Below are positions 51,912 through 64,000 of a stretch of 64,000 bases of DNA, in pieces (the first letter of the stretch is position 1; each line of letters starts with the position of its first letter). This DNA comes from Phlegmacium glaucopus (taxonomy: Eukaryota > Basidiomycota > Agaricomycetes > Agaricales > Cortinariaceae). Location of the stretch: positions 472,342 through 536,341 of the forward strand of contig MU130379.1 of assembly GCA_015039465.1 (NCBI GenBank), given 5' to 3'. Below the pieces are notes generated by a model that was not told the DNA's origin, searched no databases, and saw only the letters and a list, made by a program, of their open reading frames with translations. Made by a program: the position numbers and the translations under genes.

Positions 51912-54290
51912 CTGCAGTTAGGGTTAGTCAATTTTGAAAATAAAATAACTGGTTATTTTGCGGTTAACTAACCATTAACTAACCAGTTATAACCGGTTAT
52001 AACTGCCCCTATTTTACCCCTTCAAAATGTGCCTAAGAACATCAAAAATGCTCAAAATGTGACTGAGTTATTGTCAAATCTCTAAATATTAGTCAAAATA
52101 GTATATTTTTAAGATTATTTTCATAAATATGTCAATTCTTCACCGAATTAAGTGTTCTTGGGCTCATTTTAAAGCTAAAATAAGTGGGAATAATATTTAC
52201 TGAGACATATTTGCCTGAGTTTTGCCAAATTTCAGTTTTTTGGTCCTAACTGGTTAGTAACTGCAATAACTGACTATAACTGGTTAGTTGTGGTCCAGTT
52301 AGGTTATTTTTGGTTCTGGGACGAAGGCTACCCAGTCTTGGTTAGTGATGCCAAAGTTCGGTTCCGAACCGACGCAAGAACCGAGAACCGAAAGAACCGA
52401 ACCGTCGGTTCAGGTTCAGTTCAGTTCGGTCCAAGGATCTTGAGCTGTCGGTCCGGTTCTCGGTTCTCATATTTCTAAGATTTTGAGAACCAGGTTCGAA
52501 CCGGTTCGAACCGAACTTTCTATCTATTTTTTTTCTAAATTTTCTGTGCAGAATTGAATTTATAATCTAAAAAATATTATTGTTAGGCGCCCAACCCGAT
52601 GTCTTGGAAGTCGGAGTTTGAAAATTCTCATGGCAACGTGACAACACCAACAACATCAACAACGCCAACAACCAACCAACAACTCCCCACCGGACGAGTT
52701 ATTTTTTGGTAAGTTTCTTAATTTAATTAATGCACTACGCTAAGACAACACACAAGGATGACAATGACGGGCACGGACAACAACAATTGGTAAGTTTCTT
52801 GATTTCATTAATGCACTATGACAACACACAGGGATGACAACGACGGCCACGGACAACAACATCAAGCACAACGATGACGAGCACAGGCACCGGCAGATAT
52901 TTTTTAAAAAGAATTAAATTTAAATCTAATGTAAACTACTACAGAGAAATGACAAACAAAAGACGTTGAATGACGAACAAACAAATAAATGTTGAACGAC
53001 GGCAAGGACCACAACTCCACCATCACTTGTACCACTATGACCCTCCTGTTAGACGCCTCTGCCCTCGTTTTAAACACCCACCGGTTGTTTTTCTTTAATT
53101 TTTATTAACTAACTCTATGCAAATGAAGACAAACAAACAAACCAAAGACAACGAATGGACGAATGAAAGAACAATGACAACGGACGAATGGACGGCAACG
53201 ACGAACGAATAGACGGATGACAGTGATGAATGGATGGACGACAACGACAAATGAACAAACGTGAGTGTTCAACTTTGTCCATCGCATCCCAAGTATTTAC
53301 CATCGTCATCAATCAGACTGCCCATGACAGCCGAGTCTCTACTTTGGTTTGCACCTTGGCAATCAATGACCTCGCTCCTGTAAGCGTTCCAGCCGCTGGC
53401 GTTAATGTGAGTGTTCAACTGATCCCATTGCATCTATAATTACTCAATTATCATCATCGAGCAGACTACCCAGACAACGATGGCGACGGCCACAGCAGAC
53501 CACCACTCACTTGCAGCCACCACTACTGACGACAACCATCACCATACTATCGAACGACGGCGAGGACCATGACTTGACCATGACTTGCACCACTACGACC
53601 CTCCTGTTAGACGCCTCTGGTATCCACACACGCAGTCAGATTACTGCCTATGCAGGCATCGGTCCGTCCATATCTTTTCGAAACCACTTCTTCTCAATGT
53701 TGACTCTTGGTCCATACGCTCGCTTCATTCGCTGGGACCGTCGAGGAGCCGTCGTCGCTTGTCAATTCGATTACACTAAGCACCCATTCCACATCTTCAA
53801 CTTCTACCTGCGCTATGGCCAACTCACACTTCTTCAGAGAGGGTTTGACCCCACAGCTGAGTGAAAATTAAAATTAAAACTAATATAGCTAAACTATGAC
53901 AGACACATGGCGACGAGCAAACGATGTCGAATTAGTACAATGGATGAGTGGCAACGGCAGCCAAGGAAAACACATTCCAGGTGTAGAGTAATGCTAGTAG
54001 TAGTAGCTTATTAAACTTACCCCCAGCACCCATTTGCATCGAAATAATATAAGTTATCAGGTTTTTTTTATCAGTTCAACGGTTCGAACCGGTACTAGAA
54101 CCGGACTGAACCGACAGAACCGGTTCTATCAGTTCTGGTTCCGGTTCTGGTTCAGTTCAGCAAGAGGGCCTTCGGTTCTGTTCTCGGTTCTTCAAAAATG
54201 GTTGAAGAACCGAACTGAACCGAACTTTGGCATCACTAGTCTTGGTCTCAGTTAAAGCCCCTGGGCACCTAATAACTGGACCTAACTGGA
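51912..54290. mobile_element. Possible outer hAT-like MITE with ACTGGTTA motifs
   Basis: 51930-52310 is rich in TAACTGGTTA / AACCGGTTATAACTG motifs, and 54247-54290 resumes with AACTGGACCTAACTGGAC after the nested element at 52343-54238. Ends TAGGG-like at 51912 and CACTA at about 54290 are only weakly inverted and no duplication was found. Confidence 0.4.
52343..54238. mobile_element. Non-autonomous hAT element (1896 bp)
   Basis: Inverted ends TAGTGATGCCAAAGTTCGGTT ... AACCGAACTTTGGCATCACTA with perfect 8-bp duplication GTCTTGGT (52335-52342, 54239-54246). Subterminal GAACCGA/TCGGTTC repeats at both ends. The interior has ACAACAACA-rich and GACGAACGG simple sequence, and a 117-codon frame (53511-53864) without transposase motifs. 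Confidence 0.9.
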
Positions 54291-54873
54291 CTTTCAAGCA
54301 CTAGTACAGACAGGTATGGGTATGGGTACAGATTCCTGTACCCTCCACCTACAAAATGAGCCCTATAACATCCAAAACAGATGAGAATTGGTGGAGATAT
54401 AGCCAAAATGATATAACATATCATTTGGCACATATCTTGCTCATTTATGGCTTGTTTTGGGTGTTTTTGGGCTTGTTTTGACGGGGAAACCTGTGGGTTT
54501 AATGGGTATGGGTCTCAGGGGTACAGGTAGGGGTCAGCATCAAGATACCCGAGGGTTCCCCTGTCAATCACTATCAGAAGCTGACTGGATAAACCTGCAC
54601 AAATAGATGCCAACCCATTCAATTTTGTGGGCCCAGGTTGTAAAGACTGAGTTCTCAATGCTGAGAACTTGGAACTCAATTAAACTTGATTTTTTACCCA
54701 ACTTCCAACCAACTTCCTGATTTGCAATGCACTAACCATTATGGTCACGTGACTTACTGGGTTTGGATCACGTGTAGTTTTAACCGGGCTATCCCGCGCC
54801 CGAGCCCAATTCAGAGATTTGACTTGAATGCCCAGCCCGTTCTTCTGGCGCTATATATTGTTTGAGATATTCA
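54247..54873. other. Upstream region of the thioesterase gene
   Basis: 54300-54560 contains GGTATGGGTATGGGTACAG and GGTACAGGTAGGGGT, possibly another hAT-type remnant. 54740-54873 is the likely promoter/5' leader, with CTATATATTG at 54851. I see no gene. Confidence 0.4.
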
Positions 54874-56120
54874 ATGGCACCGCTGAGTCGAGCTATCAAG
54901 ATACAGCCAATTAAGCTCGAGAAGGAGTCCCAATCGAGCACCAAGTTATATGAAGGTGTGGTCGATCCCGACTGGACGATAGGCAGGTCAGGCCTCTCGT
55001 TCTCTGATACAAGGATTTAACCAGAAAATAATTATTCATGGTCAACAGTGTTGCCAACGGAGGTGGTTTATCTTTCCGTTGTGCTTTTGCTTTTGTACTA
55101 CGTTTAGTTAATACTTGTAATGACTAGGCTATGTGCTCGCTTTGATTCTGGAGGCTTGTATCCAATTCCAGTCAACCACAGCTCATATTGATCCTATTCA
55201 TATCACCGCGCATTATCTCAGGACGACCTCCACGGCGCCGTTTACAGTCTGCGTACGCACTTTGAAGACTGGGTCGGGTTTTACAAACCTCAGCGCTGAA
55301 TTATTGCAAGAGGTATCGAAGCTTTATCTCCCAGATCAAATTCGTTTTTGAATCTTGGCTTGTCCCATAGGGTGCTGTGAAGATAATGACTCATATTATC
55401 TTTGGTATCAATGCTCCTCATCCCAAGGATACATTAAACCTCAATTTAAATCCACCATCGACATACGCAAGGCGCCATCCTCTCTATGTCCACCCTTCAA
55501 AAGGGGTCATCAATCATATTTCAGACATATGGACATTCCGCCCTTACTTTAGATGGACAAAGGAACCGGATATTCGAGCTACAAATAACGTCAATAGTCC
55601 GACTCGTACTAATTCATCAACCATTGGCGGGGGAGGTCTTGAATGGGGTACTTGGTTCGAATTCACCGACAAAGATGAGAGGATCACCAATCCGTCTCTA
55701 GCTTTCCTAGTTGATATCTTTCTGAATACCCCGACTCTACTCCCCAAGAGTGAAAAAATTGGTTTGAAAACCAGGTATTTATCTATTATACTACGGATGT
55801 TTGTTCCTATTGCTTAATGACAATTCTTCAGTTGGTGTCCGACCCTCACTTTATCAATCGAATTCAAAAACAAGATACCTCCCCCTTCCTCGGTGCATGC
55901 AGACCGCACAGTCGGTCTGTATTCCTGTGGTCGTTTCATGACTGCGCCCCAAGGAAGACATGACGTTTACGTTGAAGTCTGGACTGCCCCATCTAATATT
56001 GGAGAAGGGAGAGAGGCGGACAATTGGAGAGATAATCAAGTTTGCCTTGCGGTTGCTACACAGATGGCACTAACTTTGCCTATGGAAGTCAATGAGAAAT
56101 TAGGGAAGGCGAAGCTATAG
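54874..56120 (+). CDS. Acyl-CoA thioesterase-like protein (double hotdog)
   Basis: Five exons (54874-54986, 55049-55062, 55128-55312, 55371-55774, 55832-56120) give 1005 coding bases, a 334-residue protein ending in TAG. All introns are 55-65 nt with GT-AG ends. Exon 2 is only 14 nt and is needed to build GSVANGGYVLALILEA, the hotdog signature. Then come HITAHYLRTTSTAPFTVCVR, a linker and a second hotdog half containing RWTKEPDIRATN..., GLEWGTWFEFTDKDERIT and GRHDVYVEVWTAP. The family (thioesterase-like superfamily) hydrolyses acyl-CoA; substrate and location cannot be told, and I see no peroxisomal SKL end. The start is the first ATG in frame. It is intact and convergent with the Rxt3 gene. 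Confidence 0.88.
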
Positions 56121-56633
56121 ATGTACTACTATTAGTGCCACAGAAGCTATACGTATAATTCAAGTAATACAGACAGGAGCTCGATCGATGGGATCCGGGG
56201 GAAAAAACCGCATGATACATATGCCAAAACTCAATCTCGAGCTAAAAACAAAAAAAGACTGACTGCAACCACGCGGTGTTATGTACTTGATAAAAGTCTA
56301 CTTCGAAAAGTCGCCGTGGCAGAGGTCCTCCCGAATCCAAGTTGTGATATTGATATTCTAACTAGCTATATAGGTAATAGGTTGTGATCGGTCTCCAGAG
56401 TGGAGTTGTAAACAGTGCCAGTTAGGGGTGTGGCTATGAGCATAGTGGAGTCACGGGCATACAGCATACTATTTTTGGGTGTTTGCCAGAAACAAAGGCA
56501 CACACAATGTAAATGTCTACAGATATGAAAACCAAATGAGAACAGCTGGAAGCAGAAAGCACAAAAGACAAGGTAACAATAGATGATATATAGCAGAGAA
56601 ACAGATAAACAATAAACACGACAACAAAACTTG
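56121..56633. other. Intergenic region between convergent genes
   Basis: No ORF with motifs, no repeat recognised. It should contain the two 3' UTRs and polyadenylation signals. AATAAACA at about 56610 lies near the 3' end of the minus-strand gene. Confidence 0.6.
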
Positions 56634-59600
56634 TCATATCCTCTCCCTAGAGCTCAAACTCTTCGGAGCCCACTTCCAATCTTTAACCTGAATAACCCAC
56701 TCCGTCTCCATCCCACCTCCACCATCACCACCATCCTCTTTAACATAAACACCTTCATCCACAAACCTAAACATATCTTTCGTCAAACTCCGTTGAAGAA
56801 CTTGTACAGCGAATTGAGGTTTTGCGCTTTCATCTTCTAGCGTCAAGGTATCAGTGGGTGGAGATGAGGACAGTGCCATTTCTTCGACTGGTTTAAGACT
56901 GGGTTTGTTGGATTGAGCGATGATTTGGGATGGGATGACGGTTGGCTCAGTCTTTTCTGTTGTAGATAGGCCGTCTATGGGTTTGGCAGGCGACAAGGTA
57001 TCACCATCGATATCCAAAACTGCATTACGTTCAGATTCCACCAATGGTGGCTCCTCTTCAACAACCACCTCAGCTTCCAAAATCAACGCAATATCATATA
57101 TCTGTGGCATTTCCGCAGACGAAGAGGACGGGATAAGACTAGGCGAAAGCAAGTAACTCTCTTTCACCGTTTCTAGAATGACAGGTCTGAGAATATCGCC
57201 GTGCTGAACCGCAGAAGACGTCGATGGAACACTGTTGTTGATGTTGTTGTGGTCTGCATTTTCCATTTCGACGTCCTCGTTTTCTTGTGTGCGACGTCGT
57301 TTCTTTGGTGGGGGTTGATCTGAAGAAGATGACCTCGGTGATGAAGGGAAGAGAATCTCATTCAACACGTTAGGTACATATCTATACCTAAGAATCAGAG
57401 ACATCATATCACATCAGCATACCGAACGAAAAAAAGAAGAAAAAAAAACCCCACCCAACACGTAAATCACCCGAAACTCCCATACCAAACACCATAGTCC
57501 TCACATCCATCAACCTATCTTCTTCTTGCACCCTCAATCCTTTCGCACAACCCAGCTGATCATCCTCATCCTCATCCTCGTCTTCATCAATCTCCTGAAT
57601 GACATCCAACACCGTAGCATTTGGTAACCGTCTGGGATGACGCACAGGCCAGCTACAAGCATCCCAACCCCGACGTCGTTTCCGACCCGCTAGACGGCCA
57701 AACGTAGGTGTACATTGTGGATGTCCTAGAATACTTGCTCGCCTCTCAGCGTATTCAAGAAGTCGTTGAGAACGATTTCGTCGGCCAAGACCGCAAGCAG
57801 AACGTGCAGTACCCTTCTATAAGCTTAATGAGCAATACATAAATATATAAAAAAGAAAAGAGACTAACCTCGACGAATTCAACGTTAACAATCTCAATAC
57901 CACTTCCATCATGCCCGCTACCCCAAGCAGCACTGACAAGACTCCGTCCATCATCATCAGGATCATCTAACATCAGATCACTCTCTGCTTCCTCCTCTTC
58001 TTCATCAACACCACCACCATCACCCTCCTCTCCAGCTACACGTCCACTTTTGCCAAGCGGATTAAAACACCTCTCACCATATCCACCTACAAATCGACCA
58101 ATCATCTCTTCTTTCACTCCTTCACCTCCCTCCTTCTCCCCGCTCTCCCTCTCTCCACCTCTGCCAACACCTCTAGCCAAGACACTCCCAGCACCTGCCC
58201 CAGCACATCTCAACATCCTCAATTCAATACGCATATCGCTGCCTTTCAAGCGCGCTTTCCTAGCTCCACTCCAGGTGATCCAACCGGAATGGATAGCACA
58301 TAGGAAGATATCAGAATCGTCAGTGTAGATCCTACGTGGACGACGAGCGCGGAGTTGGGGTTTGGAGGATGAGGCGGGCAAGGCTATAGTGGTAGCGGTA
58401 GTGGGATTGGAGCTGGAACTGGAATTGCTGTTAAGACTAGTATTCGCAGATAGTAAACTCGGTTTAGTACTCGAAGGTCTCTGTTGTTGCTGTTGATGAT
58501 GCTGTGACTGTCTTCCTTTCCCATTCAACCCCGTACCATTCTTACTCCGCCTCGTACGCAATGGAGGTGGTCTTGGACGAGGATCAAACCCACCGCCACC
58601 CCACAACCTTGGCCGAAGTGGTTTTTCAACCGGAATGTATCCTGTAGGTATGATGATAGTCGTGCGAGTTTCAATATCCAACAAAGGTTGTTGCCGTTGC
58701 TGCTGGTCTTGTTGATGTTGAATGGAAAGTGGCGGATGAGGACTATCGGTTTTCCCTTGAATTGGGGTGGAAGGGTCTTTTGGTTCGTCTTTTTTGATTT
58801 CGATTCCTCGGTCTTTTTCAGCTTTCTTTTCCGTTTCTGAAGGTTGTGTCGTCTTCTCATCCACCTCTTTCTCAATAATCTCGCCCTCCTCGATCTTCAA
58901 CGCGATATTGTCGTCCTCTTTTTCTTTCTCGTTCTCTCCGTCTACTTTTTTCTTCTCTTTCTCTTTCTCCTTCTCCTCCTCCCTCTCCCTCTCTTCCCGC
59001 TCCCTCTCCTTTTCCTTCTCCCTTTCCCTCTCACTCCTCTCATTCTCTTCCCTCTCCCTCTCCTCCTCCCTCTCCTTCCCACCAACCAATCCACCCCCAA
59101 GTTCAAAAAAATAAGGAAACGGTAACCTCGGGAAAACGAACGTTCCAAGATGAACTCCAACCCTTGCTCGATTCCAACTACGACCCTCTTCTTCAATCGC
59201 AACGTCGATATCACCCCAATCGTCCATGGAATTGATACTGGGAGGATTACCGCCTGGACCAATACCAGCTGAACTAGGACCAAGACCAAGACTGATACCA
59301 GCACCAACGCTTTGAACGCCAGGTGCATCAGGTTCAGAATCGTATAAATGGTGTCGATGACCAGAAGGTCCGGTACCAACACCGCTATGAGAAGGAACGT
59401 TAACGATGAGGGGTTGTCCTTCGAATTCTTTCCTTTGCGAGAGATGCTGCTGCTGCTGTGGGTTTGAATGATGTTGTTGTGGAGGGTGATGCTGGGAATG
59501 TTGGGGGTGCTGGTGTTGAGGGTGTTGTGGATGTTGAGGGTGTGGTTGTTGGTGGGAATGGGAATGGTGTAGTGGTGGTGGTGGAATACGATATTGATGG

Positions 59601-62406
59601 TGAGTTTGCTGATGGAGCGGCGGGTGCTGCTGATGGTGTTGTTGCGGGATTCCATGTCGATGGTCATACCCAGATGGACCTGCTGGATATTCCGTACCAC
59701 CACCTCCAGGACCACCATACCATTCCTCATCACCACGAGGTTCATCAACTATGATTATCCCTTGCTGACGTGTATGATGACCAGCAGCGGCAGTGGCTGA
59801 CGATGATGGAACGTCTAGCATGTCAACGTCTCTGTCTCTATCTCGTTCTCTGTCCCTATCTCTTTTTCTCTCCATCCCTCTGTCCCTATCTCTGTCTCTG
59901 TCTCTTTCCCGTTCTCCCCTCTCCCTCTCCCTGACGTCACCCCCATACCCAATAATTCCATGCGATTGCGTATGAGACCCTTGATGTCTATAGATCTCCT
60001 GCCTCTGTTGTTGTTGGTGGTGGTGAGGATGAGACGGAGGCGGAGGTAGACCCATCATCGGAGGGTTGTGGTCCTCTACATCTACCATCATAGTATCCGG
60101 ATGATGAGGATGTTGATGTTGGTGATGGGATTGTAACTGCGATTGCGGGTGTTGTCCATGTTGAGATTGCCCATGTCCATGTCCATGATACTGACCCTGA
60201 CCTTGCTGCTGCTGTTGTTGTTGAGAACCATGTACCTGAACAGACGAAGACCTCCCACTCGCGCCATGCCTCTGCATAGAAGAAGAAAGATGCGGAGAAC
60301 CGATCGGTTCTGGTATAGTAGATCCGGATCCATAGGTATCTTCTATGGGTGGGTTTCGGTTGGTTGTTGCTATGATGGGTGTTGTGGTTGTAGATTTATC
60401 AGACGCAGCGCCGGCAGTGTTAGCAGGAGGAGGGGCGCCAGCAACACCAACAGGGACGGAAGAACCGGTAGGAGGTTTCAGAGCAGCTGCATAACTCTCT
60501 CGCTCTCTTTCTCGTCCTAGTTCTCTTTCTCTTAACTCTCTTTCTCTTCCGACTTCGCGGTCTCTTTCTCTGTCACGGTCGCGATCACGATCTCTGCCCA
60601 TTTCTCTGTCTCTTTCTCTATCACGGTCGCGATCGCGATCTCTTCCCGACTCCCTATCCCTATCCCTATCTCTTCTCTCCCTCTCCCGTTCCCTCTCCCT
60701 CTCTCGTTCTTTCTCTTTATCCCTCAATTCCCAAAGTTCACGTTCAACTCTATCACGTTCAACTCTCTCTCTTTCCCTATCAAGACGATCTGGTTCCCCA
60801 CGATCTCTATCTCCGCCATTTCCAGCACCCTCTCGGTCTTTATTACTAGAAGATACGGGTACGTTTGTTCTTGCATTGCCATTGCCGTTCCCACTACTAC
60901 CACTCCTCCGCCCATCCCTATCTTTCTTGCCCCCATCAACAACAGGCGAAGGTGTTCCACTCCCAACCGTCAACCCAGAAACGAATTGAGTGTGGAATTG
61001 ATGTTGGAATTGTTTTTGAGGTTGGGCTGAAGCGGCAGGTGGTTGTGGTTGTGGTATAGAGACCGGTGCTGCTGGAGCTGAAGAGGAGGTAGACGACTGT
61101 ATAGCCGTAGGCGCGGCAGAGGATGGTACAGCTGTGGGTGTAGGACCAGAACCTGCAGTAGCTGAGAAAGAGGATGAGGATATGGCTATCGATCCTGATG
61201 GCTGTGTGGGCGTACCTGAAGTTGGGCCACCTGCCCCTGAGCTTGTTGATGGACCAGGGGTGGAAGATGAAGATGACGCGATAGGGGCCGGGGTAGGCAA
61301 AGTAGAAGGAGGTGGCACGTTCGGACCTACAGATCCACTCGTAGGTGGGTTAGATGTATGTCTACTCGGTGGTTGACTCTGAATTGGACTTGATTTCTGT
61401 CCTTGTGCATGTCCACCAGGAGGAGGAGGATGAACGTGATGTACATGAGCGTGTGGATGGGGATGGGTATGTGTATGTGTATGGGTGTGTTGATGAGAGT
61501 GGGTATGCTGATGTTGATGAGAGTGTGCGTGTGCGTGTTGGTGCTGAGGGGGGTGTTGTTGAAGTTGATGGGTATGTTGATGTGGGTGATTGTGGACGTG
61601 ATGAATATGTGGACGGATAGGAGTAGGAGCGGAAGGAGAATGTGGATGAGGATGCGAGAAAGAGTGAGATTGAGGACCTCCTGGTTGTTCTCTATCTCTA
61701 TCTCTTTCGCGTTCGCGATGTTCTCTCTCCCTATGTAATGGCGTTCCTCCATGTGAATGAGATTTCATGGACGATTGCACAGCTGATCCTGGGGGCGAAC
61801 CAGAGGGTAGAGAAGAGGATGAATGGTGATGATGATGATGTCTGTCTCTATCACGTTCTATCCATTCGCGTTCGAATATTGCTCTGTCCCTTATAACAGT
61901 TTCAGGAGGAGGTACGACGCCAGGACCAATAACAGGTGGACCTGGTAGTTCCAATTTTGTTGTAGCCGGAGAATCTCTTGATGAAGGACGTTGCTGACGA
62001 GAAGAAGCTACTGCTCGTATGATATCCATATCGGCTCGATCGCGTTGTTCTCGTTCTCTATCCCGATTGGTTGTGGATTGTGGTTGTGTGCCAGAGTAAA
62101 ATCCTGGAGGAGGGGGAAGAGGAGGACCATCTGCCCGCTGTTGTCTCATTGCAGTTTCAGCACCTGTAGAGTATAAATAAATAAATAAATTAAAAATTAA
62201 AATAATGTAATATAAATTTAACCTGAGTGAAGTACACCTGTTCCAGGACCTACGAGAGTAGCATTTGGTCTTTGAATGGAGGATGAGCCTGTGGGACCCC
62301 ATGAAGTGGATGGAGATGAAGGGTGCTGCCATGTAGTATCTTGAGGTCTCCGTCTATTGTTTGTATCCTCCGAGGGAGAGTCTTGTAAGAGAGCTGCGAC
62401 GTTCAT
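56634..62406 (-). CDS. Rxt3-type subunit of a histone deacetylase complex
   Basis: Four exons on the minus strand: 62223-62406; 57869-62163; about 57490-57825; 56634 to about 57383, ending in TGA. About 1,860 residues. The C-terminal third carries the Rxt3-like core: VGVHLGTFVFPRLPFPYFFE, IIIPTGYIPVEKPLRPRLWG, RRIYTDDSDIFLCAIHSGWI and the ending GSGIEIVNVEFVE. Rxt3 proteins belong to Rpd3-type deacetylase complexes in the nucleus. The first two-thirds is low complexity: His-rich (about 61550-61640), Gln-rich, Arg-Asp/Arg-Glu repeats (about 60520-60760 and 59820-59930) and a Glu/Lys tract before the core. The first intron is a clean 59 nt, the second 43 nt. The third donor is uncertain (GTTTGG keeps frame). 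A bipartite-like PPPKKRRRTQ lies in the last exon. Confidence 0.72.
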
Positions 62407-62429
62407 GATGGCCAAGAGCAAAAGTCATA

Positions 62430-63855
62430 TTAGGTGGGAACTTTTCTGAACCTAACCTATTTGGTTCTCGGCTCATTACTTTGGCTACAGTTATGGTAAA
62501 ATCCACCGGACAGAGATGCAACTCGGAACCTTCTGGCGGGCTTTATAGTAAATATTTCACTGTAGGAGACAGAGTATGGGAGAGGCAAAGAGTTGCTTGA
62601 CTGGATGCCGCTTTTCGAAAGCTATCTGGTCTAGAAGCACCGACGTACACTACGGGATGGAGAATGGATGGAAAGGATCTTTGCGAAAGCCCTTGATGAT
62701 CCCAAAGCTGATTGGGATGCAGGGCTTACGTCGAGTGTACTGTGACCTGAGGTACTTACTTTGTGGATTGCTCCATATGTTTTACTCCACATGTTTTACT
62801 TGGTCAAAATTTATATTATTTATGTAAAACCAGCTTCAGTGTTCAACGTCAGGCAAAAGTCGCTGTCATCGAACAGATGACTGAGAAAAAAGCTTTACAT
62901 AACCGAGCCATGAACAGTTCGAGAAGAAAACTGCTGCATGAAACATTTCAAAACTTCTTCAAGTTCCGAGTCAGGCCGAAGTACTGCCAAATGGAACGCA
63001 TTTCTACTAGGAATAATAGTAAGGACATCTGAGTTAGAGCTGATATATTTGTCCCAACTGCTATATCCTGGGTGATGGAACAACAAACAGGCGTCGTAGA
63101 TGTAGCACAGTGTACCGTTGATACTAGGGCGTAGAGAACGTTGGCGCAAGCCAGCATCCGTCAGTTTGCTGACAGTGCATGGCTGCGCTGTCGGATGGAG
63201 AGTAGATACCTCAAAAAAAAGGTCGACGGTCGATATAATGTATGAAGTTACTCAGACTGGCGGCATTAGAGATTTCAAATTTGGAGTACCGCAGTGGTAG
63301 TTCATAGCCTCCCCTAGTCAGACTATAAGATTCGTGTTCGTGAGGGGAACACTTGTAGTTCGTGAATTGAGTACAGCTGCGGACACAACTTTCAGTGACC
63401 GAATTTTCAAAATATGGGATTCAGATACCCCCAAAATTTTGGCCACCCTCCTTGAAAAGTATTAAAGGATGGGCAATTGAGAGTGCTGGATCCTACTATG
63501 GGGCTCTGGGTTGCTAGTATAGCCTGAGCGGACGGCATATCGACATGTTAGGAGAAGATTTTCGAGTCTAAAGAATATTCCTTTGATATTCCTACGTTTA
63601 GTGAGTCGTCTCCTTGCGAATTTACTTACAACTTACCCGGTTGGATTTTCTTGACCACCGTGATGATCACCCTCCAACGTTCTCCACCATTCAATGTCTT
63701 TTGTTCATTGGTAAGTATGATTCTAATAATTCTGCTTAGTTGTCGCAAAAAGCAGAAGGATTTCAGTTTCCGCTCCTTGCCTTGCCTATTCTGGGCCAAA
63801 TTGGTAACAGTCTTCAGTGACCTTATCGTTCACAACTACGAGAGCGTCTTTCGCA
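62430..63855 (+). pseudogene. Gene fragments of unknown family
   Basis: Two coding-like pieces on the plus strand: ETEYGRGKELLDWMPLFESY, a TAG, then KHRRTLRDGEWMERIFAKAL (about 62565-62740), and QRQAKVAVIEQMTEKKALHN...SRRKLLHETFQNFFKF (about 62846-63035). Basic, helical, without a motif I recognise. The separation could hold an intron, but the TAG and lack of a downstream partner argue for decay. 63035-63855 has only short frames; the last 200 bp are the likely promoter of the GTPase gene. Confidence 0.35.
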
Positions 63856-64000
63856 ATGTCTACTTCATCGACACCCGAACTCACTGCTGAGCAGATTCAG
63901 AAACTGCAAGCAAAGTTTACTCAATTCCGTATCCTCGTGATCGGCCGAGCCAACGCAGGCAAGACAACAATCTTGCGAAGACTCTGCAACACTACAGGAG
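63856..64000 (+). CDS. P-loop GTPase-like gene (5' end only)
   Basis: The ATG at 63856 opens MSTSSTPELTAEQIQKLQAK, followed by FRILVIGRANAGKTTILRRL. GRANAGKT fits the G1/Walker A motif GxxxxGK[ST] and the preceding beta strand FRILVIG is typical of small GTPase or AIG1-type G domains found in many copies in agaricomycetes. The frame runs off the window after 48 codons, so the remaining G motifs, exons and size are unknown. The start fits: no upstream in-frame ATG close by and a typical short polar N-terminus. Confidence 0.75.
   Translation, partial: MSTSSTPELTAEQIQKLQAKFTQFRILVIGRANAGKTTILRRLCNTTG

Noticed and set aside
53511..53864. 117-codon frame in the 52.3-kb hAT element as a transposase
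   Set aside because: No hAT motifs, and the near-identical copy at 28.3 kb lacks this part; likely chance frame in simple sequence.
58050..61896. Plus-strand open frames opposite the Rxt3 gene
   Set aside because: They mirror the low-complexity charged and His/Gln codon repeats on the coding strand and carry no motifs.
1..64000. CRISPR arrays, bacterial operons or ribosome binding sites
   Set aside because: No evenly spaced short repeats with unique spacers; spliced genes and retroelements show a eukaryotic (fungal) genome.

Overview
This window looks like a transposon-packed stretch of a filamentous basidiomycete genome, most likely an agaricomycete. I infer this from the short GT-AG introns (about 43-60 nt), a tyrosine-recombinase retroelement, chromodomain Gypsy elements, a Tnp2-type CACTA transposase, a hAT element, a Crinkler-like NTPase/nuclease pseudogene and an agaricomycete-style Rxt3 gene. 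I cannot name the species. Two assembly gaps are present (13033-13734 and 34483-34628).

About 85% (1-54.8 kb) is nested mobile DNA. From the left: a DIRS/Ngaro-like tyrosine-recombinase retroelement on the minus strand (about 1.2-7.1 kb; gag, RT, RNase H, recombinase); an AT-rich repeat; a Crinkler-like pseudogene spread over 8.56-15.5 kb by a solo LTR, a MITE and a hAT inside that MITE; then Gypsy A (16.9-23.7 kb), whose 3' LTR holds Gypsy B (23.7-35.8 kb). Both Gypsy copies carry later insertions of 1.35-kb solo-LTR-like repeats (family S), MITEs and hAT fragments. From 35.9 to 40 kb there are solo LTRs, an inverted partner of the AT-rich repeat and a decayed unknown gene. At 40.3-44.6 kb a multi-exon gene of an uncharacterised agaricomycete family is split by one MITE and one S repeat. 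A CACTA/Tnp2 transposase follows (45.5-49.7 kb), then relics and a non-autonomous hAT (52.3-54.2 kb).

The right end (54.87-64 kb) is ordinary gene space: a five-exon acyl-CoA thioesterase-like gene (+), convergent with a very long Rxt3-type histone-deacetylase-complex gene (-), then the first codons of a P-loop GTPase (+).

Three results stand out. (1) Bases 1-1493 are stored in plain reverse order, not reverse complement. Reading them backwards restores a continuous S repeat with a 4-bp target duplication and a second copy of the recombinase element's repeat. Ordinary recombination cannot do this, so a data-handling error or deliberate edit is the first hypothesis. (2) A MITE family (named M1-M9 here) shares termini containing CTTTAC and CCCCCAC and makes 8-10 bp target duplications, but each subfamily has different arm arrays, and several flank a telomere-like TTAGGG-variant core. 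(3) Both Gypsy copies have a third ORF after the chromodomain that ends in CCHC zinc knuckles. Most premature stops in the elements are TGA, consistent with CGA decaying at CpG sites.
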